A stretch of DNA of 64,000 nucleotides. It comes from Agapetus fuscipes (lineage: Eukaryota > Arthropoda > Insecta > Trichoptera > Glossosomatidae). The stretch covers positions 20,398,001-20,462,000 of the forward strand of contig OX637339.1 of the NCBI GenBank assembly GCA_951799405.1, read 5' to 3'. The notes beneath the pieces were generated by a model. That model was not told the DNA's origin. It did not search any database and saw only the letters and a program-made list of their open reading frames with translations. Position numbers and translations under genes: made by a program. Below are positions 10,752 to 23,309 of this stretch, piece after piece. Numbering within the stretch: the stretch's first letter is position 1; the number at the start of each line of letters is the position of its first letter.

Positions 10752-12962
10752 CGATGGAAACCATGTGAGTTGGATTTTGGAAATTTAAAAAGTAGCTCAA
10801 TATCACGGATGGTGAATGACAACTTGTATCTGTAAAATGTATGGTGGAGATGTGAGCTGCATAAACAAGTTACTCTCTTGATTTTTGTACAAAAATCTGA
10901 TAAATATCTAACATTTTTTCTCTCTTTGACCACGTTTTTGACTCGGCCATTGATTTACGCAATGTTGTATTATGGAGGCACTGTCTCTAGATGCCCCAAT
11001 ATTGCTCTGCATGCTGAGGCCCCACTAGGATTAAGGTTTTAATAAATTGCCAAGGGTACCTAACGTATATTTTATTATAGGGAAACTTTAGGGATTAGGG
11101 CTTAAAGCAAACCAACCTGTATATACTAACACCACATGGCCTCTTCATACAGGGAAGAAGTCACCAACATTGTTCCTAATTTTTTTTTTGTCCACAACAG
11201 GTTTCTCTAGTTACAGTGCACCCTCACAGCCATCAACACGCTATTGCTAGATTTTTAAATCTTAATAAATAAATAATTCTTCAAAATGTCTATATTAGAC
11301 TTAGTTAAGAGCTTTAAACTCCTAATCACAGGGTGTTGCGCCACGACATCAGTACGGCTTTTTGGTACATGAAGTAAGTCATATCCTAGCCTACGGGTGT
11401 ACATGAAGTAAGTCGTCAGGCGCATACAATCTGTAGGTCTCCAACAGGGTGGGACTGTCAATTCAGCCGTTGATGACTTGATACAATGGATATTGTACAG
11501 GAGTTGTAGTCTCACACGGCCGGGGGTTGAAAACTAGAGATTTACTTTCCGGGATCTGTTGCTTTAGCTTCAATAGATCACAGCAACAGATCCCTGAAAA
11601 AAAAACATCCTTCTTCTTCTTGGATGGCTCTACAGCTCTTTCTCATATAATGAGCTGGTACTCATTTCTTGTGAGGACTAAGTGAACCTTGCCGGCGTTT
11701 ATTTCAGATTTAAAATATATACCGAAACAGGAAATCATTTCTGACTCCCTCGGTGGGATTCTAGGCATGAAATGCAAGCTCTCTACCAACTGAGCTAGCG
11801 ACCGGACCTTGATTCCATTGATACAATGTTGAGTAGTCAATAATCCCGTGTTCCTGTATGAAGACGTCGTGTAGCCTGTGTGCATATACATTGTCCTGGC
11901 GTGTTCTCTCTTAGAGCGAGGAATAGAATAAGTTCACCACGCTGTGCTATAGGTTATACATCTAGGAGTTTGGGAGAAGCAGATCAAATTAGGCTAACAT
12001 GGGACTTTATATTTTATTTCCCTTCATCTAAATGTATATCATGTACTTAGTTGTAAATTTCCATGAAGATCAGTGATTGTTTTAGCTATTTTTACTTTTA
12101 ATTGTACAGCTTTAAATTGGGATTTGGTGCTTTTATTAACCATTGTGAGATGATATTTTAAATGTTATCAAGCGTAAAATCCCAACAAGTTACGCTACAA
12201 TAAAAAAAATGTATTGTTTTAATCCTGAAGTAGCGTAAATTGAATTTTACGCTTTAAAATGTTTATGTAATAAAAAGGCATTAAATGCTTCTTTCCTATC
12301 CGTTGACGCTGTTTTGTTTGAAAATGACGCGTGTTTAAGTATTCCAGTGTAGGAATATTGAAGAGGAATGTTCCGTTGACGACAATACTTATTTTCTTAA
12401 GTATGTATCTTTACTTATTGTGCTCGTCCTTAACTCGGGTTACGGTCCAATCCAGAAGAGAGCAGGTAACTTGGCGTGCAAGTAGCTTTCTGTAATCTTT
12501 CATGTAAATAAATAAATCTAGAAGAAAAATAACGACGAAAGATAATTGCTGTATTTGTTGAAACCCACTATCTCATTCAGTGGTTTTTAATTTTTAGAAA
12601 AAAAATCTGAAGGTTGTAAACATAAGATAATTGACTTGGTGCAAATTCCATACACAAAATGTGATGTCACCTGGTTGCGTTTCTAGGGACCAACTAATAT
12701 TTTGTTATTGGTTACTGAGGACCCTGGTTACATCAACCTGTGACGTTCCTATGATTTTTTTAAATTGTAAACTCTGCATCGAGTCTATTGTACAAAAATG
12801 TTTTTTTTTTAAGTTAAATGAAAGATGAAATTCAAAGGAGCATATTTTTTAAATCGTAAGCGGTGTGAACATAAAACAAAATATTAATAGACAAAATAAT
12901 AGAAAAAATGATCTTTCATAGTTTACCTGTAACTTTGGCCATTTTTTTGATAAAAAATAAAA
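10752..12962. other. No gene seen; small inverted repeats
   Basis: Holds a SINE C piece (11640-11815), a hairpin GGGATCTGTTGCT/AGCAACAGATCCC (11550-11600), a short direct repeat ACATGAAGTAAGTC (11370 and 11401), and an inverted pair AAGCGTAAAAT/ATTTTACGCTT (12168-12264). Confidence 0.45.
11640..11815 (-). repeat. SINE C copy, partial
   Basis: GCTGGTACTCATTTCTTGTGAGGAC ... CACTCGGTGGGATTC-like and CTACCAACTGAGCTAGCGACCGG, inverse of the SINE C head. Confidence 0.7.
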
Positions 12963-13230
12963 ACCGTACCCCGAGTACGAGTTGCATGTTTAGCAAAACT
13001 TGAGTAAAGTAAAAGTTTAAGGAAATATTTAAACTAGGGTTTCAGTACCCTGAGTACGAGTTGCATATTTAAAGTTGGAAAGTTGTTTAAAGTTGCGTGT
13101 TGGAAAGTATTTAAAAGTATGCTAAACATGCAACTCGTACTCGGGGTACTGAAACCGAAGTTTAAATATTTCTGTAAACTTTTACTCTACTCAAGTTTTG
13201 CTAAACATGCCACTCGTACTCGGGGTACAG
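12963..13230. mobile_element. Long imperfect palindrome (MITE-like)
   Basis: About 110-bp arms beginning GTACCCCGAGTACGAGTTGC, with the inverse ending CACTCGTACTCGGGGTAC. The motif GTACGAGTTGCAT occurs twice per arm. Fragments of the end motif also occur near 21460 and 52500. No coding capacity. Confidence 0.7.
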
Positions 13231-14189
13231 ATGGAGTCACAACAACCTGGACAAGTCATTTTTCAGTGTGTTGTTTTCTTCTGGATTACATATGACAGCT
13301 ATGTGCATGCTAAATTACATGCTTTCTTTCGGATGAGACCGTAGCCTCATACATTTGTGAGCTAAGGACTGGTACTAGTAAACCTATTTTTGTTAACATA
13401 ATGAAATTATGGTATTTTTTATATGTAACATTATTAATATGGGATGTATAATAGAAATATTGAAAATGTATTTGGACATAAGAAGTGCACGGTATGTTAA
13501 ATGAAAGGAATCGAAATCCAAGCAACGCATGTATTTTATTGTCACTCAAAATCATTAGGGAATAAATAATATACTGTATTTGTAAATGTTATTTTTCAAA
13601 ACTCTTTTTGAATCAATTTATTTTCAACAAAATATTTTTCTTACATAGAATGAAAGAATGTAACATAGCAAAGCCTAAAAATCATTTACTTTAGTCTGTT
13701 TTTGTCTATGGGCCGTGTGAATACAATATCTGTTTAGAATGGAGTCTGCACATTCAAAGTGGGGCAAAATGTGACATCACCTGGCTGGGTAGTTCTGAAA
13801 CTGACCATTACCATCCAAGGCGCTGGGATCCATACAAAGCCCTTTGCCACTGACAGCTCATTTAAAGGTTAAAAAGTTTTGTTGTGGTTTTTAATACAAA
13901 ATGTGATAACTACACCTACTGTTTGAGGTAGATTTGTCTATGGGCCACAGAACATTAAATTCCTTTCTCCTTTAGCCATTTATTAGTCTTTTCCATCCTG
14001 ATTACCTTCTCATCATGTTACAGCGCCCCAGTGTGAGGCTCAGGGCAGATATCATCTGCAGCGTTGAAACGCCGTAATATTGCGTGCATTGTGTTTGAAT
14101 GGCTTCAACCTTATTCAATTCTTTGTTTTAGTTCAATTATTCATTTCAGTTTTTTGCAACTTCAGAATGCTGGAGAATAAAAGTAGGTT

Positions 14190-14640
14190 TTTTTTAAGGA
14201 ATCCTGTGCGGGAGGCTCCCCAATTCTTGAAAGTCTTGGGGGTCTATGTCACCCTGGAAGGGTGCCGCAGAGGTGTTGCTTGTGTTGTTGCTTCTGTAGT
14301 GAGGCGTTGCAAGGAAGTGGCGATTGATGTTGGTTTTGAATAAAACCGGATTAAATTGGGAAGGGAATGCAGATACTGGTAGATCATTCCATAAACGGGC
14401 AGTTTGGCAAAGGAATGAGTCATGAAAACGCCAAGTTCTCATAGTTTTGAGATCGACTGCAAAGAGATGGATGAGTGTCGTCCTACGAGTTTCCTTTTCT
14501 GAAATGCGAGGGGGAGGTATTAATGAATGGAGCTCATTAGAACAAACTCAGTGGTAATATCGATGAAAAAGACTGAGTATTCCAACTTTTCTTCTGTGCC
14601 GGAGCGGCTGCAGATCGGATGTCAGAGAAGATCCCTGATT
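14190..14640 (-). pseudogene. Non-LTR retrotransposon C-terminal fragment
   Basis: Minus strand encodes RTWRFHDSFLCQTARLWNDLP...FKTNINRHF, the standard C-terminal motif of CR1/Jockey-like reverse transcriptases, preceded by a readable upstream part. 5'-truncated. A second piece of the same lineage is in intron 2 of gene 1. Confidence 0.7.
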
Positions 14641-14993
14641 ATTGGGAATCCAAGTTTCTATTTACTGTAGGTGACTTCACATACATGAGGAATATTTTGT
14701 TTGTGCAGACTCCATTGTAAAGTATGAATCTATTTTTAAAACCTATACCAATCCCTCATTTACCATTAGCTATATATTAATTGATGACGCCTATGTATAC
14801 ATTAAGTATAAATCTTCATTATACAGGAGGAGTTACCTAGAAACCAAGTGTGCGATGCTCAGGAGAGACATTTAACTGTTTTTATTCTCTTGTATGCAGT
14901 GTGCAGTTGGTCAATTTTTAACATCCAAAATCTTACAATGTGACTCAGAGAGTTTTCAAACCCCACACGTTAAGGTTAACTCTAGATGAAACT

Positions 14994-15228
14994 ACAAGTA
15001 AGTTTGTTCTTACACATGCTGCATGTGCAGTCGCAAAGAAAACTTAGAGCTTAAATGAACGTAAACTCAGCAACTCTTGCGGCATCGCGATGTGAACCAA
15101 TTTTCACAGTATGGGTCGTCAATTTATTGCCAATCTATAAGCCAAGGAGTGTATCAACTTCTTAAAAATATGTAGTACAATACCGACTTCTTAAACAGGG
15201 GTGACATTGGTAAAGTGAATTTAATTGT
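14994..15228 (-). repeat. SINE B copies, decayed
   Basis: Inverse B sequence (TTCTTACACATGCTGCATGTG, GCAACTCTTGCGGCATC) with a second short inverse piece at 15186-15226 (AACAGGGGTGACATTGG). Confidence 0.6.
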
Positions 15229-16467
15229 GTAACTCCTTCCTGCATGGTGAGGGTGTGTTTTGGGGGATTGGCCATAATGTGATGTGTCAGTTGAGCCATA
15301 ATCGTGCTACCTTATTTACAACTTTTGCTACCTTTACTTTAATTATTCATAAATGATATACATTATGTTGTAGTCATGGTGTGTCCCTGCACTCACTGTT
15401 CCGCTCATGAAGGACAAAGTATGTGACATCTGCTTCTTCTACTAACATTTCTCTCAAAGATCGATGGATCATCATTCATCTTATATTATTGTCTTTTAAA
15501 GTTTTCTTTGATTGATTTTAAGTGTTTTTATCATGTGGTTTCCCATGGCCTTCCTGATCCCTGCCGTTGACCATCTTGAGTATTACTTCAACCACATTCA
15601 GAGATTTCAAAAATCTATTAGACTGAAACAATGAAGAGTTGTATCAAAAATAATTGTTTTCTTTCGAGCAATAGATGGCATCAGCTTTCTAAAATGTGGA
15701 GACATTAGACAGATTTTCAATAATTCAAGAACTGTAAACATAATAATTTTGTTTCTTTATTGGTCACACCACATTATTGTGTATTTTTTTACTATTTTTA
15801 TCGTTTATTGTCCTCGCACCATCATCAGTACCGTAGTATATTTTTTTTACATAAAATTTCCTCGATTGTTTAAATCGAAAATGTATAAAATTTACCACAG
15901 CGCTCCTCGTGAGTGATCTAGTTTTCATCCATTTTCTCGGAATTGAGAAGAGTTTACGAAATGCTTTCTACTCAGTGAACAGGTACCGTTACATAATTTG
16001 ATGGTTTGAGGAAAAGTTGCTTTAGTAATTACTTTACAATAAACTAGCGCATATTTTGTCCTTGCTTTGTGCACTGTGGGTTCTCGGGCGTTATTGTACG
16101 GCCAGGTTGTGATGCTAGATAGCTCTATATATAATAATAAGCTTCATGTTACTGTGCTATGGTTACTGTACTACGGTGTGCTAGCTAGCAGGAGCATGAT
16201 CTACCATTATATTTATTATTATGAGAAATATATGTTCTGTTAAAAATTATGCATGTTTTATTTCACTAACTATCCTTTCTCCACAGGTATTCTGCGTACT
16301 TCCCTCATTAGACAGTGTAAGCACAGCTAGTGTGTAACGGAGTTGCCATTACCAGCCTACAACAAGAATGTGATCAAGTGAGTCATGATGTAATTCCGAC
16401 GAGTAGTTTTTACCTACATGCTTGAAATAAAAACAACGCTGGCTAGATTCTCATTAGGCCCGTTGAT
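15229..16467. other. No gene seen
   Basis: AT-rich, no repeat copy or open frame that I recognise. Confidence 0.4.
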
Positions 16468-16812
16468 GATAACTTTGACCATAACGCAAACGCAACTAAG
16501 GTACACATATAGTGTAACTTCTTTCCGCGTTATCCCCGAAGGGGTCGCATGTAGAGAGTTGAACCTATTTATTTTTACATGTAAGGGGACCGGCCTTACG
16601 CCAACCACTTCGGTTGAAGTGGGGGTTTCCCAGCTCCCGAGGGGGCTGGTACTCATTTCTTGTGAAGGCTGAGTAAACCTTGCCGGTATTTTATTTTGGG
16701 GTTTGAAATAAACACCAATATGGGAAATCATTTCTGACACCCTCGGTGGGATTCGAACCCGAGCTCACGGCATGGAATGCAAGCACTCTACCAACTGAGC
16801 TATCGACCGGAC
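16468..16812 (-). repeat. SINE C copy, near full length
   Basis: Minus strand has head GGTCGATAGCTCAGTTGG and box B GGTTCGAATCCC, ending in ACGCAAACGCAACT-type sequence on the plus strand. The best copy of family C. Confidence 0.85.
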
Positions 16813-18009
16813 TATACCCTAAAGGTAAAAGTGAATAAAGCTAACTTGGGTTTCTCAGATAAATGCACCTTTTCCCCTAATTTCCACGAGAGAAAACACT
16901 AAAAAGTGTGAAAATCCTGTAGGTTAGAAGTTTTTCATTGTTCAATAATATAAATATATATAAATAAAATTGTCAGTAGAATAAAACTGATTTGTTTTCA
17001 TGTTTTTTCTTTAAATCAATGTTCCTACAAAGTTTCCTCTGAAACATTTCATACAAAGTAAGCAGATTTTAATAAGGTAGGGGACGGGCTAGAAAGAGAC
17101 CTTTCGAAGTAGTATGCAAATATATGGATGTGGTTTGTGGGTTTTTATTGCTTCAGCTGCAGATTACTATTCCCTGACCCCTGTATATGTATGTACACTG
17201 AAATTAGACAAAGTAAATAAATCCACAATGAGAAGACAGTTTATAATAAGCAGAGTGCATGTCAACAGTATGTCTGCTATAAAAACAATGTGTAAATTCC
17301 CCACTGTCGAGTAAATAGAAAACATGTGTGAAAACTAAATCACTCACCAGAGGTGCTGTTGTATCTTCAATACATTTTATTTATTTATGCGGTGGTGGGT
17401 TCTTTATACTCAGAGGACTGTTTTCTCTCCACGTTAAGTAAATGAGATAACATTCCATATCTCTGTTATGGAATCTTGATGATATCATTTATTAACTTGA
17501 TCAAACACGTTGTGCTGTACCCGCTGGTGGTTTCAGTATTTTCCTCACTACTATAAGATACCAGCAACGTACAGGGAGAAGTGAGCAGCTGACAACATGT
17601 AACATGCGTGCCTTCCTACCCAACTTTCAGATGCCTAGCCTTGTGCTGCCAGGTGCTGAAGTGTGGCTGTTAAATGGTGAACCAGAGTATTTCTGCAGCA
17701 AGTATCCAGCCACGCCCCATTTGTTGCTAAAGCAATAAATAGATTACAATAATGCAGATTCAATCAGAAGGCAGCAGAGCTCCAGGGAAGTTACTCACAG
17801 CATAGCCATGAAATGTGAGCAAAAAAAAAGAAATAGGAAGAGAAAATAGCAATGGACCATGGTCAAGACCTGGAAGAACAATTTCAATGTCCAGGAGAGC
17901 TGGTCGATTATATATTCTCCCTCCTAGAAGTCAGGCTGTGGTGGGAGGATGATGAGGAGAGATACCACACAGCTTCTCCAAACCAAAGTAATACAGCACT
18001 CAATTAGAT
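16813..18009. other. No gene seen
   Basis: AT-rich unique-looking sequence apart from the dispersed palindromic element at 17290. Confidence 0.4.
17290..17395. repeat. Dispersed palindromic element, diverged copy
   Basis: CACTCACCAGAGGTGCTGTTG then TATCTTCAATACATTT. Same family as the elements at 50.6 and 61.8 kb. Confidence 0.45.
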
Positions 18010-18345
18010 CTTTTTTAGCGACATCTTTGAAGGAAAAATCTTGAGAAGACAAGCAAGAGGTCGCCCAAGAACTTCGTACTTCCAGCAATTGAAGTGACTC
18101 ATGGATGTCTCCTCCTATACGCATCTCAAGAGGATGGCAATTAATAGAGACAGATGACTGGCACAACAAAACACTACCTTTACAAGAGGATGGCAACTAA
18201 TAGAGGCGGATGACTGGCACAAGGCACTACCTTTACAAGAGGATGGCAACTAATAGAGGCGGATGACTGGCACAAGGCACTGCCTTTACAAGAGGATGGC
18301 AACTAATAGAGACGGATGCTTGGGGCAACAAGGGACTGCCTTAAG
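18010..18345 (+). pseudogene. LINE 3' end remnant with ~55-bp internal tandem repeats
   Basis: Interrupted reading RGRPRTSYFQQLK...LMDVSSYTHLKRMA matches the C-terminus of non-LTR reverse transcriptases. Its last part, AAGAGGATGGCAACTAATAGAG..., is repeated about four times. Same LINE lineage as the minus-strand piece at 23.95-24.17 kb. Confidence 0.65.
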
Positions 18346-18719
18346 AAGTTAATGATGATATATTTAAGGATTAAACTTTTTCCAACTCGTCATTACATCA
18401 TTCTGGTTGGGCCTTGGCTGAATCCAGGATTCTCCTCCACTCTCGCCTGTCCATCGCCTTTGCTCTCCAGCCACCCCAGATAGCAGGTCAGTTTGCTGCA
18501 AGTTTGATTTGTTCTTGAATTTATATTGTCATGTCAAATATGACAAAATAAGTTTATTGCAATATTGCTGCAACGTTATGCTTACAAGTTGTGCTTACAG
18601 CATTATATTTTTTCTTTATGTTTCCTGCCTGCATTTTAACCGCCATAACGTCTGTCAACTGTCAAGCCGGCTTGCGTTTCAACTCTGACATTCTTCCCCT
18701 CGAAATCGTCAATTTTCAA

Positions 18720-18905
18720 GGTTGTCGTCAATCACAATCGGACGGCGGACAGTGAGAAGACCACGTTCAAGATGGCTGGATGGAGTGGTGGCGGATAGCC
18801 GTGCAGTGGGAATGTGGGACTGGAGGAGGAAGACGTTGGATAGACAGCGCTGGCAGCGGTTGCTGAGGGAGGTCGTGCCAATGATGATGATGATGTGACT
18901 ATTCT
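18720..18905 (+). pseudogene. LINE C-terminal fragment ending in (ATG)n
   Basis: Reads RRPRSRWLDGVVADSRAVGMWDWRRKTLDRQRWQRLLREV, a known LINE tail motif, then ATGATGATGATG. A second, more decayed copy is at about 53160-53340. Confidence 0.6.
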
Positions 18906-19289
18906 AAAACTTTGTTACTACTATAAGCAAACTGTAAATAAAATAAAATAAAAATATTTCATCTTTTTATTTTAATTGTTTTTTTAAATATTATAATAAT
19001 ACTAGGGGCGTTGCCCCTGGCTGCTACGCAGCCCAACCCCTTAACATTTGTGAAATGTTTATATTGCACATAGTTTCCTCGCGTTAAACTTCGTAGTATT
19101 AAAAAACATGTAAAATAAAAACACGCAGTTTTTGTAAAAGAACATTTACTTAGATTTGTTAGGCTTTGATAAAATAAATTTATGAAAATCCGCCATTACA
19201 AAAAAATACTGGGAATATCCCGTACTGTAAACGGTTATACCTTAATATAATAAATACATCGATAGTGTATGCAAATATTAAATTTTTTT

Positions 19290-19339
19290 ACTCAAATGAA
19301 CATAAGTGCAAAAAGAGTTGCACTTATGTTCATTTGAGT
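19290..19339. repeat. Perfect 22-bp inverted repeat at the SINE B array border
   Basis: ACTCAAATGAACATAAGTGC is followed after a six-base loop by its inverse. The right arm is the middle of a plus-strand SINE B; the left arm is the same piece inverted. Confidence 0.85.
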
Positions 19340-20155
19340 TGGGTGTTTATGTTGTAAGTCCACATGCAGCATGTGTAAGCGTGAACTTTTACGAGTCTGC
19401 TAGTGTACTTGTGTTATGTCACTGTGATTTTTGGTTAAAGTGCTGTTCTATCACTGTGCTGTTTTGACACTGTGCTGATTTGTCACTGTGCTGTTTTGTC
19501 ACTGTGCTGTTTTGTCACTGTGCTGTTTTGTTACCGTGTTGTTTTGTCACCGTTTTGTTGTGTCACTGTGCTGTTCTTTCACTGTGCTTTTTTGTCTCCG
19601 TGTTGTTTTGTCACTATGCTGTTTTGTCAACGTGCTGCTTTGTCACTGTGCTGTTTTGTTACTGTGGTGTTTTGTCACCGTGTAGTTTGGTCACTGTGCT
19701 GATTTATCACTGTGTTGTTTTGTCACCGTCATTTTTTTTCACTGTGCTGTTTTGTCACTGTGCTGTTATGTCACTGTGATGTTTTGTCACCGTGCTTTTT
19801 TGTCAATATGCCGTTTTGTCACTGTGCTGTTATATCACTGTGCTGTTTTGTCACCGTGCTGTTTTGTCACTGTGCTGTTATGTCACTGTGCTGTTTTGTC
19901 ACCGTGCTTTTTTGTCAATGTGCCGTTTTGACACTGTGCTGTTAGATCACTGTGCTGTTTTATCACCGTGCTGTTTTGTCACTGTGCTGTTATGTCACTG
20001 TGCTATTTTGTCACCTTCCTGTTTTTTCACTGTTTATTTGTCCCCGTGCTTTTTTTGTCACTGTGCTGTTTTGTTACTTTGTTATTTGGTCATGTATCGT
20101 TTTGTCACTGTTATATAACTATGTAATATAGCTTTGCAACTTAGATTACAGATTA
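19313..20155 (+). repeat. SINE B copy interrupted by a 16-bp minisatellite
   Basis: SINE B sequence runs from TTGCACTTATGTTCATTTGAG to about 19404 and resumes at about 20118 with TTTGCAACTTAGATTACAGATT. Between them is a minisatellite of unit CTGTTTTGTCACTGTG (16 bp, roughly 40 copies, variable). All three forward frames stay open because the unit is free of stops; this is not coding. Confidence 0.85.
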
Positions 20156-20960
20156 TAAAGAATAGAAATCAAAATAATTTCCTTGTCTTATAGGTTGGTA
20201 TGAGGCTGACCACCCATACTGTAAAAATGGTTCACTTTGCCAACGTCACCCCTGTTTGAGGGAAGATGGGCAAGAGTTGCAGAGCTTATGTTCATTAGAG
20301 ATTGTGTTTTTATGTTGTAAGGACACATGCAGCATGTGTAAGCGCGAACTTATAAGTGTGTGCTTGAGGGAATGCATTTAATATGAATCTCAAATGGTAT
20401 GTATCTTTGCAACTTAGATTTTAGAACTAAACAAAATAATTTCCTTGACTAAAAGGTTAGTATGTGGCTGACCACCCATACTGTAAGCAATGGTTCACCA
20501 TGCAAATTTTATCTCTGTTTGAGGAAAAGTCGGCAAGAGTTGCAGGGCTTATGTTCATTTGAGATTAGGTTTTTTGTTGTAAGTCCACATGGGGCATTTG
20601 TAAGCGCGAACTTTTACCTGTCTGCTTGTGGGAATGCATTTAATATGAATCTCAAATGGTATGTATCTTTGCAACTTAGATTATGTAAAGAAATACACAA
20701 AATAATTTCGTTGACTTATAGGTTGGTATGAGGCTGACCACCCATACTTAAAAAAATGGTTTACTTTGCAAATTTCACCTTTGTTTCAGGGAAGGTTGGC
20801 AATAGTTGCAGGGCTTATGTTCATTTGGAATGGGTTGTTATGTTGTAAGTACACATGCAGCATATGTAAGCGCGAACTTATACATGTCTGCTTGTAAGAA
20901 TGCATGTAATATGAATCTCAAATGTTATATGTATATGTTTGCAACTTAGATTACAGATTG
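20156..20960 (+). repeat. Three further SINE B copies in tandem
   Basis: Heads at about 20182, 20442 and 20709 (period about 260-267 bp). Each is preceded by the same AAATAATTTC spacer, so the block grew by tandem duplication and not by three separate insertions. Confidence 0.8.
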
Positions 20961-21323
20961 AAATCCATTTTTATTTGGCTTTTTTTTTTTTTTTAATTTG
21001 CATGAAATAAAAGAAAATGTAAAAAAAACTTTCACGTTTTGCCGCTAGATGTCAATATTGTTCCATACATTTTCAGTATGAACAAACAGATGAATTGCTA
21101 AAAGTTTTCATACATTTGTAAACACACACGCGAAAGCTCGCAGCATTGCAGCATATATACAAAAATTAATTTGCCATAGGTCATGAATGTGTTTCATCTG
21201 CTGTGATGGCATTGGTTTTGAAAATCGAAACTCGACGACGAAAGACGACGACGAAGGGCAATATAATAAAGGATAAAAATATATATATAATTTGCAGGAG
21301 CAAACATTTTGCAATTTTGTCAT

Positions 21324-21371
21324 AACAAGCTTGCAGGAACTTTGTTATGACAAAGTTCCTGCAAGCTTGTT
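21324..21371. repeat. Perfect 48-bp palindrome with 21-bp arms
   Basis: AACAAGCTTGCAGGAACTTTG, a six-base centre TTATGA, then its exact inverse. The right half plus centre is copied again at about 21550-21593. Confidence 0.9.
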
Positions 21372-21795
21372 GCCATTGCCAATGGTTGTTGCTTATTGCC
21401 AATTTTTTTTCGTGATTACCAGTTTGAATGGTTTTTAGTTTTTACGTTTTCCAAAGGAACCGTACCCCGAGAATAAAAAAATACTGTTGATTCCCTTCGA
21501 TCGCGTAAATCTAAAAAAACTCTTTGAATTTTGTGTACTTTTTTCTATTTACTTACGGGAACTTTGTTATGACAAAGTTCCTGCAAGCTTGTTGCTGGGA
21601 AACTAGAAAGTTTGATTAAAACTTGCCTCAAGTGTATATACTTGCCATGGTGAACTTGCAGCAAGCCTTCACTTTTGACACATCAAACTTGTTGCAAGTC
21701 AGATCCAAGTTTAAAATGCTATCTGGGACCTTTGTACCCCTTCGCTGCATCTGCATTGGCACCGTCCATCCACCTCATTTTTGGCCTTCCTGGGT

Positions 21796-21957
21796 TGGAA
21801 GTCTCATCACCACGGTAATTCTTACCTACCAATTTAATATTTGTATGAAGACCTGTCAATCCAAGATAGCCGCAAGTGAACAGCTGATTAGTCTTCATAC
21901 AAATATTACCGATATTCGGTAGGTAAGAATTACTGTGGTGATGAGACTTCCAGATGT
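21796..21957. mobile_element. Fold-back MITE, hairpin family 1
   Basis: Almost entirely self-complementary, with arms beginning TGGAAGTCTCATCACCACGG. The loop region holds CCAAGATAGCCGCAAGTGAACAGCTG, shared with hairpin family 2 at 9.7 and 10.5 kb. Confidence 0.8.
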
Positions 21958-22442
21958 ACTTAGGTGACATGGAGCTCCTTGTTGTACCGACGCCGTCAAC
22001 CATTTTTATACCTCACCAATCCGTAGATGTGTAGTTCTAAGAATCCTCCTTTCAAATGTTGCTATCGAGGTCTTAGTGTTTTTAGTCCAAGCCCAGGCCT
22101 CAGACAAACCTCAAGACTGTCATTGCATCAGTGCAACAGTCTGAAACACTTTTATGAAAAGAAATGCACTTGTTCACTTCAGAAGACGTGATCTTGCATT
22201 GCACTAAATAATGCAGATGGCGGAAGATAAAGAATATCTCACCCAGCACAGAACAGTGGAGGGAGGAGCGGGGAGTAGAGGGGAGAGCTCAGTACAGATG
22301 GAAAGATACAACAAGTAGTCGCTGGGCAAGCAAGTTCAGCGCAGAGGTGGAACATGGAGCGCTTATTAACAGATATTTCTGTTTTTTTTTTTTTCATGAA
22401 CAGGCTCTGCGTGAATTAGAAAAATAAAATCTCGGCATGTAA

Positions 22443-22568
22443 ACATCACAAGTCTATGTGACTAGGTTTGTTTGTCTTTTCCATAGCAACCTGGCCTGGT
22501 GACATCACAAGTCTATGTGACTAGGTTTGTTTGTCTTTTCCATAGCAACCTGGCCTGGTGACATCACA
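22443..22568 (+). repeat. Two 59-bp tandem repeats with the CGGCC-GGTGACATCACA motif
   Basis: ACATCACAAGTCTATGTGAC... recurs after exactly 59 bp (22443, 22502, partial 22561). Contains a dispersed motif CATAGCAACCTGGCCTGGTG seen at several other places in the window. Confidence 0.8.
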
Positions 22569-22636
22569 ATGTTGTTGTCTTGAACCATTCGAACTGTGTG
22601 AATAATATTATGTAGTTTTTTTTTAATATTAGTTTT

Positions 22637-22892
22637 ACCTTGACTTTTAGGTTGGTATAAGGCTGATCACCCTTACTGTAAAAATTGGTTCATTTTACCA
22701 GTGTTACCTCTGTTTTAGAGAAATTTGGCCAAAGGTGCAGGGTTTATGTTCATTTGAGGTTTTTGATTTTAATTTGTAAGTACACATGCAGCATTTGTAG
22801 GCGCAAATTTACACGTGTCTGTTTGTGGGCATGCATTTAATATGAATTTTGAATGTTAATTTAGCTTCGCAACTTAGATTACAGATTATATA
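22637..22892 (+). repeat. SINE B copy, diverged
   Basis: CCTTGACTTTTAGGTTGG to GCAACTTAGATTACAGATT. Confidence 0.75.
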
Positions 22893-23309
22893 GTTGCCAG
22901 CTAACATCGGTCAATTTAAGAAAAATCTTTTCTCTTGATTGGCATTTAGTGCTCAAAAAGTTCCTAAATTTGTATATTTGGCTTTTATTAAAAAAATATA
23001 TGTATGCACATATTCTAAAATCTATACTTTTGTGTTCCCCAAGTTCTTACAATGTTGACAATCACGTGACGCTGAGATTCTCTTGCCTCGGGCAGCAAGT
23101 AAGAACTCATTCACAGTTCTTAACCGCCCATTTTCATGGCAAAGCTAGGGAAGCTTCTCTATTCTTGTACCTACGCCACTGCTCTGTGTTCCTTCAGCAA
23201 ATCTGTGTTTTCAAGTTCACACTGAGCACACCAGCATGTAGTGCTGTGAGTGTACTGACACCGGAGCTGTGCGGGAGGAAGTGGATGCCAGACGCGATGT
23301 GGTGCTAGC

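Noticed and set aside
16740..16812. Possible tRNA gene (minus strand) with good box A and box B
   Set aside because: It is the head of a SINE C and is followed by the SINE body; the cloverleaf was not convincing by eye.
19472..20118. Long overlapping Cys/Val/Leu-rich open frames in all three forward frames
   Set aside because: They come from a 16-bp stop-free minisatellite; the repeat period is not a multiple of three and no codon preference is seen.
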